A stretch of DNA of 64,000 nucleotides from Persicaria tinctoria (Eukaryota; Streptophyta; Magnoliopsida; Caryophyllales; Polygonaceae): assembly GCA_037127255.1 (NCBI GenBank), contig JBANSL010000004.1, forward strand, positions 13,186,967-13,250,966. Reading direction: 5' to 3'. Positions within the stretch are counted from its first letter, which is position 1. Each line of letters begins with the position of its first letter. Position numbers and translations under genes: made by a program. The notes under the pieces were generated by a model that ran no database searches, was not told where the DNA came from, and was given only the letters and a program-made list of their open reading frames with translations. Below are positions 36,317-46,443 of this stretch, piece by piece.

Positions 36317-36955
36317 GGAAAAGGTCCGGATTACCATGACTTTGTTGGTATCATTGTTCTGCTTATTGTCAACTCCACCATCAGTTTCATCGAAGAGAAT
36401 AATGCTGGTAACGCGACTGCTGCTCTCATGGCTCAGCTAGCACCTCAAGCTAAGGTCTGAATCAAATAAACATACCACATTTTTGCCTGATATTGTGTGT
36501 GATGTATAAATCTGATGCTTTTTTTTTCCTGGTGTTTACTGTTTAGGCCCTCTAAAATGGAACCTGGAGCGAAGACGATGCATCCATGTTGGTTCCTGGG
36601 GACATAATCAGCATCAAGCTTGGAGATATTGTTCCAGCTGATGCACGTCTTCCACACGGAGATCCTCTAAAGATTGATCAGGTAAGACTAATTTTTCCGG
36701 TTATGTATGTGTGATCAACTAGGTGCTATGAATGATTTGCTTCCTATGCTCTAACATCTTTTCGGTTGCTTGTAGTCTGCTCTAACCGGAGAATCACTTC
36801 CTATGACAGAGAGTCCCGAAGACGCTGTTTACTCTGGTTCAACATGTAAGCAAGGTGAGATTGAAGCAGTTGTTATTGCAACCGGGATCAATACTTTCTT
36901 TGGCAAAGTTGCTCATCTTGTACAGAACACGACCCATGTTGGCAATTTCCAGAAG
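36317..36955 (+). pseudogene. Captured plasma-membrane H+-ATPase fragment (3 exons)
   Basis: Three exon segments keep splice sites. 36317-36453 reads [20 protein letters not shown]. 36547-36681 reads [20 protein letters not shown]. 36776-36955 reads [20 protein letters not shown], continuing [17 protein letters not shown]. They match the transmembrane 2 and actuator-domain region of plant P3A ATPases, including the TGES dephosphorylation motif. The second segment starts with an in-frame TAA (about 36553), and the phosphorylation domain (DKTGT) is absent. It is a transduplicated relic on the plus strand, not a pump. Confidence 0.88.
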
Positions 36956-37953
36956 GTATATTCATAATGAAATGGTTACTGTTTCTGAATGAAATATACT
37001 CCGTATAATTGTTCCTTGGTCTTCTCATGTTCTAACCACAATTGGGAACTTCTGCATATGCTCGATAGCTTTGGGTAAGATGTAGCTTCAGACTTTCAAG
37101 TTTAGAAACCATTTAGGTATCTAAGTGACCACTGATTTGGTGTTTTTGATTATGCTTTTTTACTTAAGACTTCTCTTTGCAGCATAGTTTTTGATGATGC
37201 TTATTGGCCTTGTGCTCTTTCTCATTCAAATTGGTTCCATACTAATATTATTTTTATTTCCCTCATTCACAGATCTCTTTGTAGGTTTCCTTCTGCTGAG
37301 TGATTCTTCAAGCAATGTTCGTTTGATTTGAATGGCTATACTGATGATGGATAGGATGGTCTATAGTTGGAAATGATGGTGTAGATGATATTGCCAGAGA
37401 AGTTAATGGCTTTGAATCTTTCCTATGCAAATGAATTTCCTTCTGTCAGCAATGCAATTTTGTGCGCCCGAGCATCAATGCTCCTATAGGTTAGTTGTAT
37501 ATAAGATTGAACAGTTGATGAGCAGTGGCCATAGGTTCTGACTTGTGAGGAGGTTACTAGAATGTGAAGTTTTACTTATAACTGATTTCTTTTTGTTTGA
37601 GATCAATGAATTAGCAATTCATGCTAATGGGATGGTGCTTGTGCCATTTTTCTCAAAACTAATTTCTACCTTTGTGTCATTGCTTAATTTGCTTCTGAAT
37701 TCTGTGTTTTTTCCTCTTTCAGGAGGCTGCTCAAAGGTTGGAAGCATCTAGTAAGCACATCTCACCCATCTCTATGTATTCTTTGTTGACCTATATTTTA
37801 TTCCTTGAGAGACAAAATATTACTTGAGAACTAGCTCTGTGATGAATCAATTGGAAAAATGGGTTTAAAAGTCACTTTGAATCTCTATTCGAGGTCGAGC
37901 GATCGAGCGATGAAGAACTAGCTCTGTGATGAATCAAAGGTTTAAGGCATTTT

Positions 37954-38331
37954 GATGAGATCCAAAAGGAGGCGGATGGAGTAATCCTATCTCGAGGGAA
38001 CCTCGGGATTGACCTGCCTCCAGAGAAGGCGTTTCTGTTTAAGAAGTCTGCTGCACATAGGTGCAACCTAGCTGGAACGCCTGTGATCATCACCAGAGTC
38101 GTCGACAGTATGACTACTAATCTACGACCAACTCGTGCAGAAGCCACTGATGTCGCCAACGCTGTTCTTGATGGTATGTAACCTCACTCAATAGGACTTT
38201 TAACCACTATTAGGCGCAATTCGCTGACTCTCTGTCTTTCAGAAGCTGATGGCATACTTCTAGGTGTTGAAACCTTCCAAGGGATTTACCCAGTTGAAGC
38301 AGTTCAAATCGTTAAAAGGATTTGCTACGAA
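37954..38331 (+). pseudogene. Captured pyruvate kinase fragment (2 exons)
   Basis: Exon segments 37954-38173 and 38243-38331 are separated by a GT-AG intron. They encode [20 protein letters not shown], then [37 protein letters not shown] and DGILLGVETFQGIYPVEAVQ. These are highly characteristic of the A-domain of cytosolic plant pyruvate kinase. N-terminal and C-terminal parts are missing. It is a captured fragment in the same orientation as the H+-ATPase piece. Confidence 0.9.
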
Positions 38332-38954
38332 GTGAGCAAATATAACTTTCCGAATCCACAATCACCATTTGCAAGAGTTTGTTATGCTCTAAGGAATGCC
38401 CAAACCGTTGAATATATACTAAGAGGGTGACTAAGAGGCCCTTCAACGCCGGGAACAATGTCACCACAAACAAACTCCAAAACCCCATTTTGACACTGTT
38501 GTTATAATTGTGCTTCTTTGGATGCTAGGTTGTATACTTTACAGAATGTGTATATATATTTAGTTCTGGTGTTTCATTTCCTTGTGCTTTTATACAGCCT
38601 CAATGAAGTTGAGAAAAGGAAAGTGGTTGCTTTCTATTTAAAAAAAATGTGACTAATTTTTAAAAGCAAAACAAAAGATGACTCCACCTAACCTAGCTAC
38701 TGTTATTTGATGTATATGTATGCATCGAAACAAAATTTGATGTTTTAAAAAAAAAAAAATACTACCAGTACAATTATTGTATCATTGGACAATTTTTTAA
38801 AAATAAAATATTAATAATATTACCAATTAATATTATAAAATATTAATAAAAGTTAGGATAAATAAGAAAAATAGAATTGATTAAAAAATAACATATAGTT
38901 GAGCAATTTTACTCTATTGATGAGCAAAAATAAGACCGTATTGTGCAAAAATAA

Positions 38955-39330
38955 GAGTCGTGCAACTCTTAATACAAAGTCGTGCAAGTCTTAAAACAGA
39001 GTCGTGCAACTCTTACAACAAAGTTGTGCAACTCTTAAAACAGAGTCGTGCAACTCTTACAAGAGAGTCGTGCAACTCTTAAAACAAGAGTCGTGCAACT
39101 CTTACAACAGAGTCGTGCAACTCTTAAAAAAGAGTTGTGCAACTCTTACAAGAGAGTCGTACAACTCTTAAAACAAGAGTCGTGCAACTCTTAAAACAGA
39201 GTCGTGCAACTCTTACAACGGAGTCGTGCAACTCTTAAAACAGCGTCGTGCAACTCTTGCAACATAGTCGTGCAACTCTTGCAACATAGTCGTGCAACTC
39301 TTACAACAGAGTCGTGCAATTCTTAAAATA
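38955..39330. repeat. 22-bp tandem array, GAGTCGTGCAACTCTTAAAACA
   Basis: About seventeen imperfect copies of a roughly 22-bp unit whose constant part is GAGTCGTGCAACTCTTA. GAGT...ACTC makes each unit nearly palindromic. Variants include GAGTTGTGCAACTC. It continues as separate blocks at 39420-39592 and 40217-40383. Confidence 0.9.
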
Positions 39331-39419
39331 ATATTGAGAGAAAATAAAATCATGTTGAAAACAATTTCACAAATCTCGATCGTTTTGCAAAAAATAACCT
39401 ATTGTTGAGCAAAAATAAG

Positions 39420-39592
39420 AGTCGTGCAACTGTTACAATAGAGTCGTGCGACTATTAAAACAGATTCATGCAACTCTTAAAACATGATCGTGCAACTCTT
39501 AAGACAGAGTCGTGCAACTCTTGCAACATAGTCGTGCAACTCTTACAACATAGTCGTGCAACTCTTACAACATAGTCGTGCAATTCTTAAAA
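39420..39592. repeat. Second block of the 22-bp array
   Basis: About eight copies of the same GTCGTGCAACTCTTA unit. The block is followed by a TTGAGAGAA(A/C)ATAA..ATCATGTTGA phrase that also follows the first block, so unit plus flank was duplicated as a larger segment. Confidence 0.85.
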
Positions 39593-40216
39593 TAATATTG
39601 AGAGAACATAACATCATGTTGAGAACAATTTCAGAAATCTCGATTGTTTTGCAAAAAAATAACCTATTGTTGAGCAAAAATAAGAGTAAGTTGTGCAAAT
39701 ATAAGAGGACGTTGTGCAAATTTAATCATAAGTTGTGCAAATATTCTAGTTTTTTATTTTTTTAACTTTTTATCGTGCAAATATAAGAGTACTTTGTGTA
39801 AATATAACCATAAATTGTGTAAATATGATCCAAGTCTAGTTTAGAGTTGCACTTTTTTCCGTGTCAGCACTTTTTTTCCCATGTCAGTACTTTTTTTAGA
39901 GTTGCACAAGCATGGATAACAATTTCACAAAGAATCGAAGAAGCACATGACAAATGAATCATAAGCCGATCAAATGATGTCGAACAATTCCATCAAGCCT
40001 GGACAACAATTTCACAAATATAATCCAAATCTAGTTTTTTTCCTACATGGATAACAAATTTTTTTTACTTTATAATATTATTCGTGCGCATTTTATTCTA
40101 ATTTGTGCACTTTTTATTCTATTTGTGTCAGCACTTTTTTCAAATAATTTTTTTTTTCACGTCAGCACTTTTTTAAAATAAGGTCATGTTGAGAATAAAT
40201 TCACAAGTCTCGATTA

Positions 40217-40383
40217 TCGTGCAAATCTTAAAACAGAGTCGTGCAACTCTTACAAGAGAGTCGTGCAACTCTTAAAACAGAGTCGTGCAACTCTTACAAG
40301 AGAGTCGTGGAACTCTTAAAACAAGAGTCGTGCAACTCTTACAACAGAGTCGTGCAACTCTTACAACAGAGTCGTGCAACTCT
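40217..40383. repeat. Third block of the 22-bp array
   Basis: About seven copies of the same unit. The DNA between the blocks is AT-rich with repeated GTTGTGCAAATATAAG and GTGTCAGCACTTTTTT phrases. The latter also occurs, as CCGTATCAGCACTTTTT, near 35362, just past the 21-bp array. Confidence 0.85.
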
Positions 40384-41034
40384 ATAAATATAAAATATTA
40401 TTCTTGCACCGTCATTTTATTGTTATTCCAATATTTTTGCGCACAAATTAATATTATTCCAGAAAATAGTGCAGAAATAAATACTATATGTGCATTTTAT
40501 AATATGAGAAAATAAGTATAAAAACGATGTCAGCTCTAAAAATACACATAAAAACGATGTCAGCACTAAATATTTTTGAAACTCTATTCTTCCTTTTCAA
40601 CTTCTGTATGAAGCTTCTTGTTGTTTTATTGAATTGTTAATGATTTGCTAAGAATGGAGCATAGAGGCGGTTAGTGTTATGAAATGTGGAAGATTTGCAT
40701 GCCATTTCCTGCCTGTTTCTGTGAGGACAAACCAGAAGATATTGAGGAAAGGACAACTCGCAGCAAGGCTACTCATCGAAACTCTTAAAAAGATGGCTTG
40801 CTTATTTGAAGTCATTATGGCGGTGGACCAGTAAATCTCCCGTCCACAGACGAAAACAGAGTTTTAAACAATTTCATCCAAAAGAAGAAAAGGCAAAAGG
40901 AAAGTTCTCTAGGAATGCCATTATCACAAACATCTAGTTTATATAGCTGCAAAATAACTTCAGGAAGCCAACCATCTTATGAGTTGTAAAATCAGGTCTT
41001 ACAATGCTTACAGAAACTCGAATCCATTGCAACA

Positions 41035-41165
41035 CCCACACTAAGAATTGTCACCACGTCTCCTTTATCACAAGTGATCAAAGCTTTACGTACTATCCCT
41101 GCTTCAGTTGATCCTGCTAGCTATCCCGACACTCCTGCGCGCCTGAAAGATGCCATAAGAGAGGC
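41035..41165 (+). other. Unidentified exon-like segment in the MULE
   Basis: After an acceptor-like CTTACAG, an open frame reads LESIATPTLRIVTTSPLSQV, then LRTIPASVDPASYPDTPARL. It looks like coding sequence but I cannot name it. It could be a fifth captured fragment. Confidence 0.3.
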
Positions 41166-41976
41166 AAGAGGAGAGAGCTTAAAATTAGCAGACTTTTCAT
41201 CATGAACAAACCTTAACAAAAGAGATGCAAATTCTATACACTGGTCAAGGCACCACTGGTCCTAATTTACCTCCGTCTCAAGAGGGGAAATGGAGTAAAA
41301 ACAAACTTAAAAAGTTTCAAGAGGTTACTCTTTTGGAGAAATGGAGTTAAAACACATTTGAACATTGAAAAACAGCAACCATTTGTAAAATAAAAAGAGA
41401 AAAGGCTGATCACATTCCGTAATAGCTAGCAAAATATGTCAAAGTGCGAAAATTGTAGTGCTAGTACCCAATTACTACCAATAAATGTTGTGCAAGTGTG
41501 CAAGGCCCTTCCTAGTAAAGCTACTTCTATGAGGAAGCTGCAAAGTATCCCAACATGTTTTCTACTTAAACAGATTTTCCTCACATCTTTTGCACAGAAC
41601 ACTTGAAACAAAAATAAAAAGGATCACCTGTTTGATCATTCTAGCTCATCAAGCTTCATCTCAAATTGTGCAACGATTGCTAAAATCTTCACAACCACCA
41701 TTCCTCCATAAGATTAAGAGGTTCTTACGAGAAGTATTAAACTACGAGTGTTGATCCTTGCTCTCAACTTGAGTACCCTAGATTCGAGTGAGAAATGGTT
41801 GGTAAGAATTTTCAAAACAAATGGGATTTATACATATATAACATTAAACATTTCAAATGTAGTTTGAAAAGCGACACGTATTCACCTGAATGTGCAAAAT
41901 GTATGAAGAATTAAAGACATGTTCTGAGTTACTAGAATTTGTCGGCAGGGAAGTAGACAATAGATTAACTGAATAC

Positions 41977-42081
41977 CTTTGGCAGCGTCATATCCGAGAT
42001 CAGGGTCGTTCTGCTTTAATAACTTGCCAACAACAACAGCCCCCTCAACTCCAGCGTTTGCTGCAATTGTATATGCAGGGG
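41977..42081 (-). pseudogene. Captured CPN60/HSP60 exon
   Basis: The minus strand encodes AYTIAANAGVEGAVVVGKLL, then KQNDPDLGYDAAK, ending at a GT donor. This matches the mitochondrial-type chaperonin CPN60 (IAANAGVEGAVVVGKLLE...DLGYDAAKGEYVDM). Only this exon is recognisable. It lies 3' of the clathrin fragment in the same orientation. Confidence 0.85.
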
Positions 42082-42239
42082 TATGCAAAGAGCATATATG
42101 AGAGTAAGATTGAAGAATGGGCAGTATAAATTTCAGTAGCAACGAAATTACATGCTCACAACCCAGCAAAATAAGGCTAAGTTAAGAGTTCAACAAAAAA
42201 TGAATATGCAAAAAAATAGAGCTGAGATTGAAGTCGCAC

Positions 42240-43242
42240 TTTGAATTGTGCAAATGATGCTGCATGAGCTTCAAGAGCCTGGCTTCTTTGTTGTTCTACA
42301 GAGAACAGCTGCATACTCCCCTTCACCAATCGTGGCCTCTGCAGTAAGCAAAATACACTCAGATTTTTCAGGATTCTCATGAAAAACAATTCTAGCGAAA
42401 AACTTTTTACAGTTTCCAGGACAGTAAGAAAAAATTTGACAAGCCAGACTAAGCAATCCCATTATGATTTCAAGATACTAATGATTTCTCATTCGAGTCA
42501 CCAAACAGCCAAGGGTTCAGCAGAATGCAAGGCTCATCTACACTAACAAACCACAACCTATTATTCCTAAGATTTTTTAGGACATCTAAATCACCACTGA
42601 AGCTTATTCTCACAACACACAAACATAAAAATGGATATTTTTATATAAATATGAACTGTGTAAATGAGGTGTAAGGCTTGGAAGAATATTTTAACGGAGA
42701 ATTTCTCATATAATAGAGTAACAGACAACAGGAACCAGTTAAGCTACGTGCCTCTGCTGAACCAGGAGCAAGTCCAATCAAAACCAACCACTTTTCTAAG
42801 GGATCACAACGATAATTGATTATCTGATTGTTTGCAAGATTAGATGTCCTTTCAAATATCTTCACAGGCTCGGATTCACCTAAAGCCGACAAGTCAAGGA
42901 GAAAATATTAAGCAATCTGGAGCTTCTTACCCTAGCACAAAACAATTTAAGAATCATTATGAATGGCATGAACCATTAGTGCCTTACCTTCAATTGACCA
43001 ATGATACACTGAAGTCTGTGTGACAAGACCTAGCAACTTAGGAGTAATCCATTTCCAAAAGACAACCTGGAAATAAATAAAAAGATCTGATAAATTCTCT
43101 GCACAATGCAAATGTAAAGAAAACAGAAACTGATATGCTAAATATTTAGGAGACCTGCTCAGACATTTGGTGCGACTTCAACTTTGCTTTAGCCTCAATG
43201 TTGAATATCTGCAGGTGATGCTGTGTGGTTCCTAGAAGCAGC
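42240..43242 (-). pseudogene. Captured clathrin heavy chain N-terminal fragment (4 exons)
   Basis: Minus-strand exon segments: about 43242-43155 ([20 protein letters not shown]), 43066-42988 ([20 protein letters not shown]), 42879-42752 ([40 protein letters not shown]) and 42338-42240 ([33 protein letters not shown]). They are in the right order for the clathrin N-terminal beta-propeller, with introns kept. The third segment's donor appears mutated (GCACGT where GT is expected). Start codon and the rest of the 1700-residue protein are absent. Confidence 0.9.
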
Positions 43243-43369
43243 TGAGATTCCAAAAACCGCATCTCAATCCATACAAATGAACAACAAAATCAACAAATTT
43301 GCTCAAATTCAGAAGCAAGGCAACCAAAATCCAGCAAAATCATCAACTCAAAAAAACACCGTACCTTAT

Positions 43370-43745
43370 CTTATGCTCGATCGCCGGAGACGGAGACGAG
43401 GCGAGGAGGAGCGATGCAGTGACGGAGACGAGGAGAGGGGGAGGTGCGACGCCGGAGAAAAGGAAGGAGAGAGGCGGAGCGAATTGCCGGAGAAAAGGAA
43501 GGAGAGAGGCGGAGCGAATCGCCGGCGGCTTCAAGGGTTCGAGCGAGGGCAAGGGGGAAAGTGGCAACGAGCAATGGCGATGAGGACTGGAGACCAGCAA
43601 CGAGCGAGTGAGGGCGGCTGCGAGCGAGTGGAGGTCCGGCGAATAGGAGGAAGATGGAGGTCCGGCGACTCGCCGCCATCGGAGCCGGATCCGGCGTCGA
43701 GAGAGAGAAAACAGATCGAGAGCGAGAGGGCGAGAGGATTTGGGA
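43370..43745. other. GC-rich subterminal block, right arm of the MULE
   Basis: GC-rich purine/pyrimidine-biased DNA (GAGGCGGAGCGAATCGCCGG type) with overlapping artefactual open frames on both strands. GGAAGGAGAGAGGCGGAGCG is tandemly duplicated near 43461-43518. It mirrors the left arm and lies next to the terminal TTGCAAAAT-type DNA. Confidence 0.5.
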
Positions 43746-43879
43746 GAGAGGAAAAAAATGTCCGTACAACCGAGAATAAGATTATATAGGGGCCATTTTG
43801 CAAAATTGTCCAAACACGCGACAATTTTGCAAAAACGTCCAAATGATGTGCCTATTTCGCAAATTTTTTCTTAAATAAA

Positions 43880-44714
43880 CAACTGGGCCGCCGGTGTTTG
43901 ATCTTATCCATATATATTTTAGAGTAAAGCAAACCTGGTTTATTCTACCTTCAACAACTTGTAATGACCCCTTGATCGATTAATTAATTAATTAGTACTA
44001 AAAGTAAGGGCCATTAATAGTAATACGGAGTACATTGTATTACCATTCCTAGGAGACTGATTAATTAGTCCTGTTAGAGAAATTAAATTACACACACAGA
44101 TATTAATATAAGCAGTCGGATGTTGGGCGGTTTTATCAAGTCACCCACGTATCGATCTTCTACGGAGTAGATGGATGTGTTAATTATATATAAAGTCAAA
44201 ATTTTGAATCGTCTTACAATATACGGATCGAGTACTCCCTCCGTATCAACTAACTGAATTTCAGCCTGCCTTTTATTCTTAGTTGTTATCGTGCGGACGG
44301 TAAACAGCGGGTACCAAATCCAAGTGCCGAGGATCGGAGAAAGGGGAACGGAGATACCGCCGGCCAAAGCGAACACGGCCTTCTATAATTAATCCCGGCA
44401 AGTCCTTACTAATTATTACTTCCTTCTTCCTCTTTATTTTTCGTCATCCCTCACCAGCTTCATATAGACTCCGTATTTGGTTAATTAAACTGAATGATTG
44501 GGGTTTGAGTACATCAAATCTGATTTTTGCTTTGGATCAACTGATCACACTATATAGCTCTCTATTTCGGTCCAAATCACACACATTTGAGTTCATTATA
44601 ATTTGAATCAGGATCCTGGAACACTTAATTATTTTTGTCCTAAATTTACATTGACAAACCCGATCTAATCAGACCCAATCCAAATCGTCATCATACCCAT
44701 ATGCATGACCCGAA
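43880..44714. other. Intergenic DNA
   Basis: No gene is seen. Several CTCCGTAT/ACGGAGTA phrases (for example 44031-44038, 44161-44168, 44234-44244) resemble MITE ends, but no paired inverted repeat could be fixed. Confidence 0.35.
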
Positions 44715-44722
44715 ATGAAAAT

Positions 44723-45938
44723 TAGAGCTGGCAAGTCGGTCGTTCGGGTCGGGTTCGGGTCAGACTTGCTTGGGTCGGGTCAATTCGGGTAAAATTTATG
44801 GTCGGGTATTGGTCGGGTCGGGTTCGGTCAATAATGAATTTTAGATTGGTCGGGTTTCGGGTTAAGTCGGGTGATGCCCATTCGGGTTCGGGTCAAAGCG
44901 GGTCGGCCTCGTTCGGGTTTCGGGTCAAGAGGCGGCCGGGGTCGGTCTCATTTGAGTTTCGAATCAAAGTGGGTATAGCGGTATAGTTGGTTTAAGTTTT
45001 CGGTCGAATCATATTCGACCCGTTTGGATAGTTAGTTTGATTTTGACTCGGTTGAATACTTAAATATGTAATTTACTTAAAAGAAATGATTTTGACTCGG
45101 TTGAATACTTAAATATGTAATTTACTTAAAATAAATTATTCTGACTCGGTTCAATACTTGAATATGTAATTTTGACTCGGTTGAATACACTCATTGTTAT
45201 TGACTCATCGGTTGTCAACCGATTTTCAAAAAAGTCATGATTGGAAATTCGATATTCGGCAACATCGTCCTTTTTTAAACATTTAAACCAATTGATCGGT
45301 GCTATAATTAAATCAATTTAATTGTACATTTAGGTTTTAACCTTATTTTAACTAGCAAGTTGCAATTGAGCTTATTTGTGATTTGACTATATCATTGACC
45401 CATATCATTTTCAATGCCCATTTCATTTTTAGTTTTTGGCCCATTAGTTTTTTTTTTTTTCGTTTTTTTTTATTATTTTTTAACAAATCTAGATATAAAT
45501 AATTAATTCTATCAAAATATAATAATATAGATAAAAATAAAATAACAACTACAAAATTATTGATTTGGATATAAATAATTCTTTCCGCAAAAAAATAGAA
45601 TTATTATACTTATATTTATAAAAAGAATTATTCATAACCATAATTATGAAATTTAATAGAATTATATGTTAAAGTATAATCATAAACTTGTTTTAAAATA
45701 AAAAAAAACATTTAACATTCAAGTATTAAAATGTTGATGTTAAATAACCATTTCAATTCGGGTCGGGTCGGGTTGAGAGTCGAGTCGCGTTCAAATTCGG
45801 GTCGGGTTTATTTGTGTTCGGGTTTGTTTCGAGTCGGGTTCGGTCTCGGGTTCGGGTTATGATTGACTCCAGATTTTCGGGTGTCGGTCGGTTTCGGGTT
45901 CGGGTGAGCCGGGTCGGGTCAGATTTTGCCCAGCTCTA
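44723..45938. mobile_element. hAT-like non-autonomous element
   Basis: A 1216-bp element flanked by a perfect 8-bp duplication ATGAAAAT (44715-44722 and 45939-45946). Ends are TAGAGCTGGCAA and, reversed, TAGAGCTGGGCAA. Both subterminal zones are dense in GGGTCGGGTTCGGG on one strand, in opposite orientation at the two ends. The interior is AT-rich, with about three tandem copies of a 57-bp unit containing TTTTGACTCGGTTGAATACT (45035-45190). No transposase is visible. Confidence 0.82.
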
Positions 45939-45946
45939 ATGAAAAT

Positions 45947-46443
45947 GATCTCACCCGAACCTAACCCGAATCCTATAAGATCCTATATAATCCTAACATT
46001 AGAAAGCTATATTCACAGAAACTGCAGAAGAAGAGGAAGACACCGTATAGGAGCTGAGTCGATTCAGATCAAAAACATAAATTGGATCTCAAGATTTTAA
46101 AATCCATATCGATCTAGACAAAGCAATTACCTGCAGAGAACTTGGTGATGATATATGTCTGAACTCGATCTGACATAATATTTCTTCATGCAATTATCTT
46201 GAAATTGCTTTTGGTTAACGTCTCTCTCTCTCTCACATGTTTTCAGATGTGCACTTCTCACACTCACCTCGCCTTCTGAGATCAATAGAGCCATGGATTT
46301 CCTTAGCTCTTCATCCAAACCTGCCCTTCTGAGCCACCCAGATTTTCGATGCCGCGACAGTCGGGTTTGTTGGGGATGCTACTCATCTTAACAAGTGCAA
46401 GTAACTAGCTATATATCAAGTGCAACACATACATTATATATAA
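45947..46443 (+). other. Upstream region of F-box gene 1
   Basis: It holds the relic exon at 46017-46062 and then noncoding DNA with a (CT)n run at about 46220-46235. A TATATATA (46434-46441) is only a few bases before the ATG and is too close for a TATA box of this start. Confidence 0.35.
46017..46062 (+). pseudogene. Relic first exon of F-box gene 1
   Basis: AGAAACTGCAGAAGAAGAGG followed by AAGACACCGTATAGGAGC matches the beginning of exon 1 of F-box gene 2 (KKLQKKGKT). Here the initiator ATG is absent and the frame meets TGA within 15 codons. It suggests that the ancestor had this lysine-rich leader exon and that copy 1 lost it. Confidence 0.5.

Larger units (their letters stand above)
34010..43870. 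mobile_element. Large Mutator-like element (Pack-MULE) with at least four captured host genes
   Basis: The element is flanked by a perfect 9-bp duplication TTAAATAAA (34001-34009 and 43871-43879), the hallmark of Mutator-like transposons. The terminal arms are inverted and related. The left has GGTTTTGCAAAATAGCCAC, then GCGTGTTGGGACATTTTTG. The right, reversed, has AATTTGCGAAATAGGCAC, then GCGTGTTTGGACAATTTTG. Both arms pass into GC-rich leader-like DNA. Inside are fragments of H+-ATPase and pyruvate kinase (+) and of CPN60 and clathrin heavy chain (-), with introns retained. Capture was therefore from genomic DNA, not mRNA. No MURA-type transposase is visible, so it would be non-autonomous. 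Confidence 0.85.

Noticed and set aside
36317..36955. A functional proton pump gene
   Set aside because: Only the actuator region is present, with an in-frame stop. The phosphorylation domain and most membrane helices are missing and it lies within a transposon.
38955..40383. A CRISPR-like array
   Set aside because: The units are contiguous 22-bp tandem repeats without unique spacers, and the genome is a plant's.
42240..43242. A genuine clathrin heavy chain gene at the start of a long locus
   Set aside because: The next sequence downstream is a CPN60 exon, not clathrin, and the whole lies between matched transposon ends.
43223..43842. Long open frames on both strands (up to 188 codons)
   Set aside because: Same reason as the left arm: purine/pyrimidine-biased DNA without stops, overlapping frames, no family resemblance.
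44798..44986. Open frame rich in GFRVKSG
   Set aside because: It is a translation of the GGGTCGGGTTCGGG repeats of a hAT-like element.
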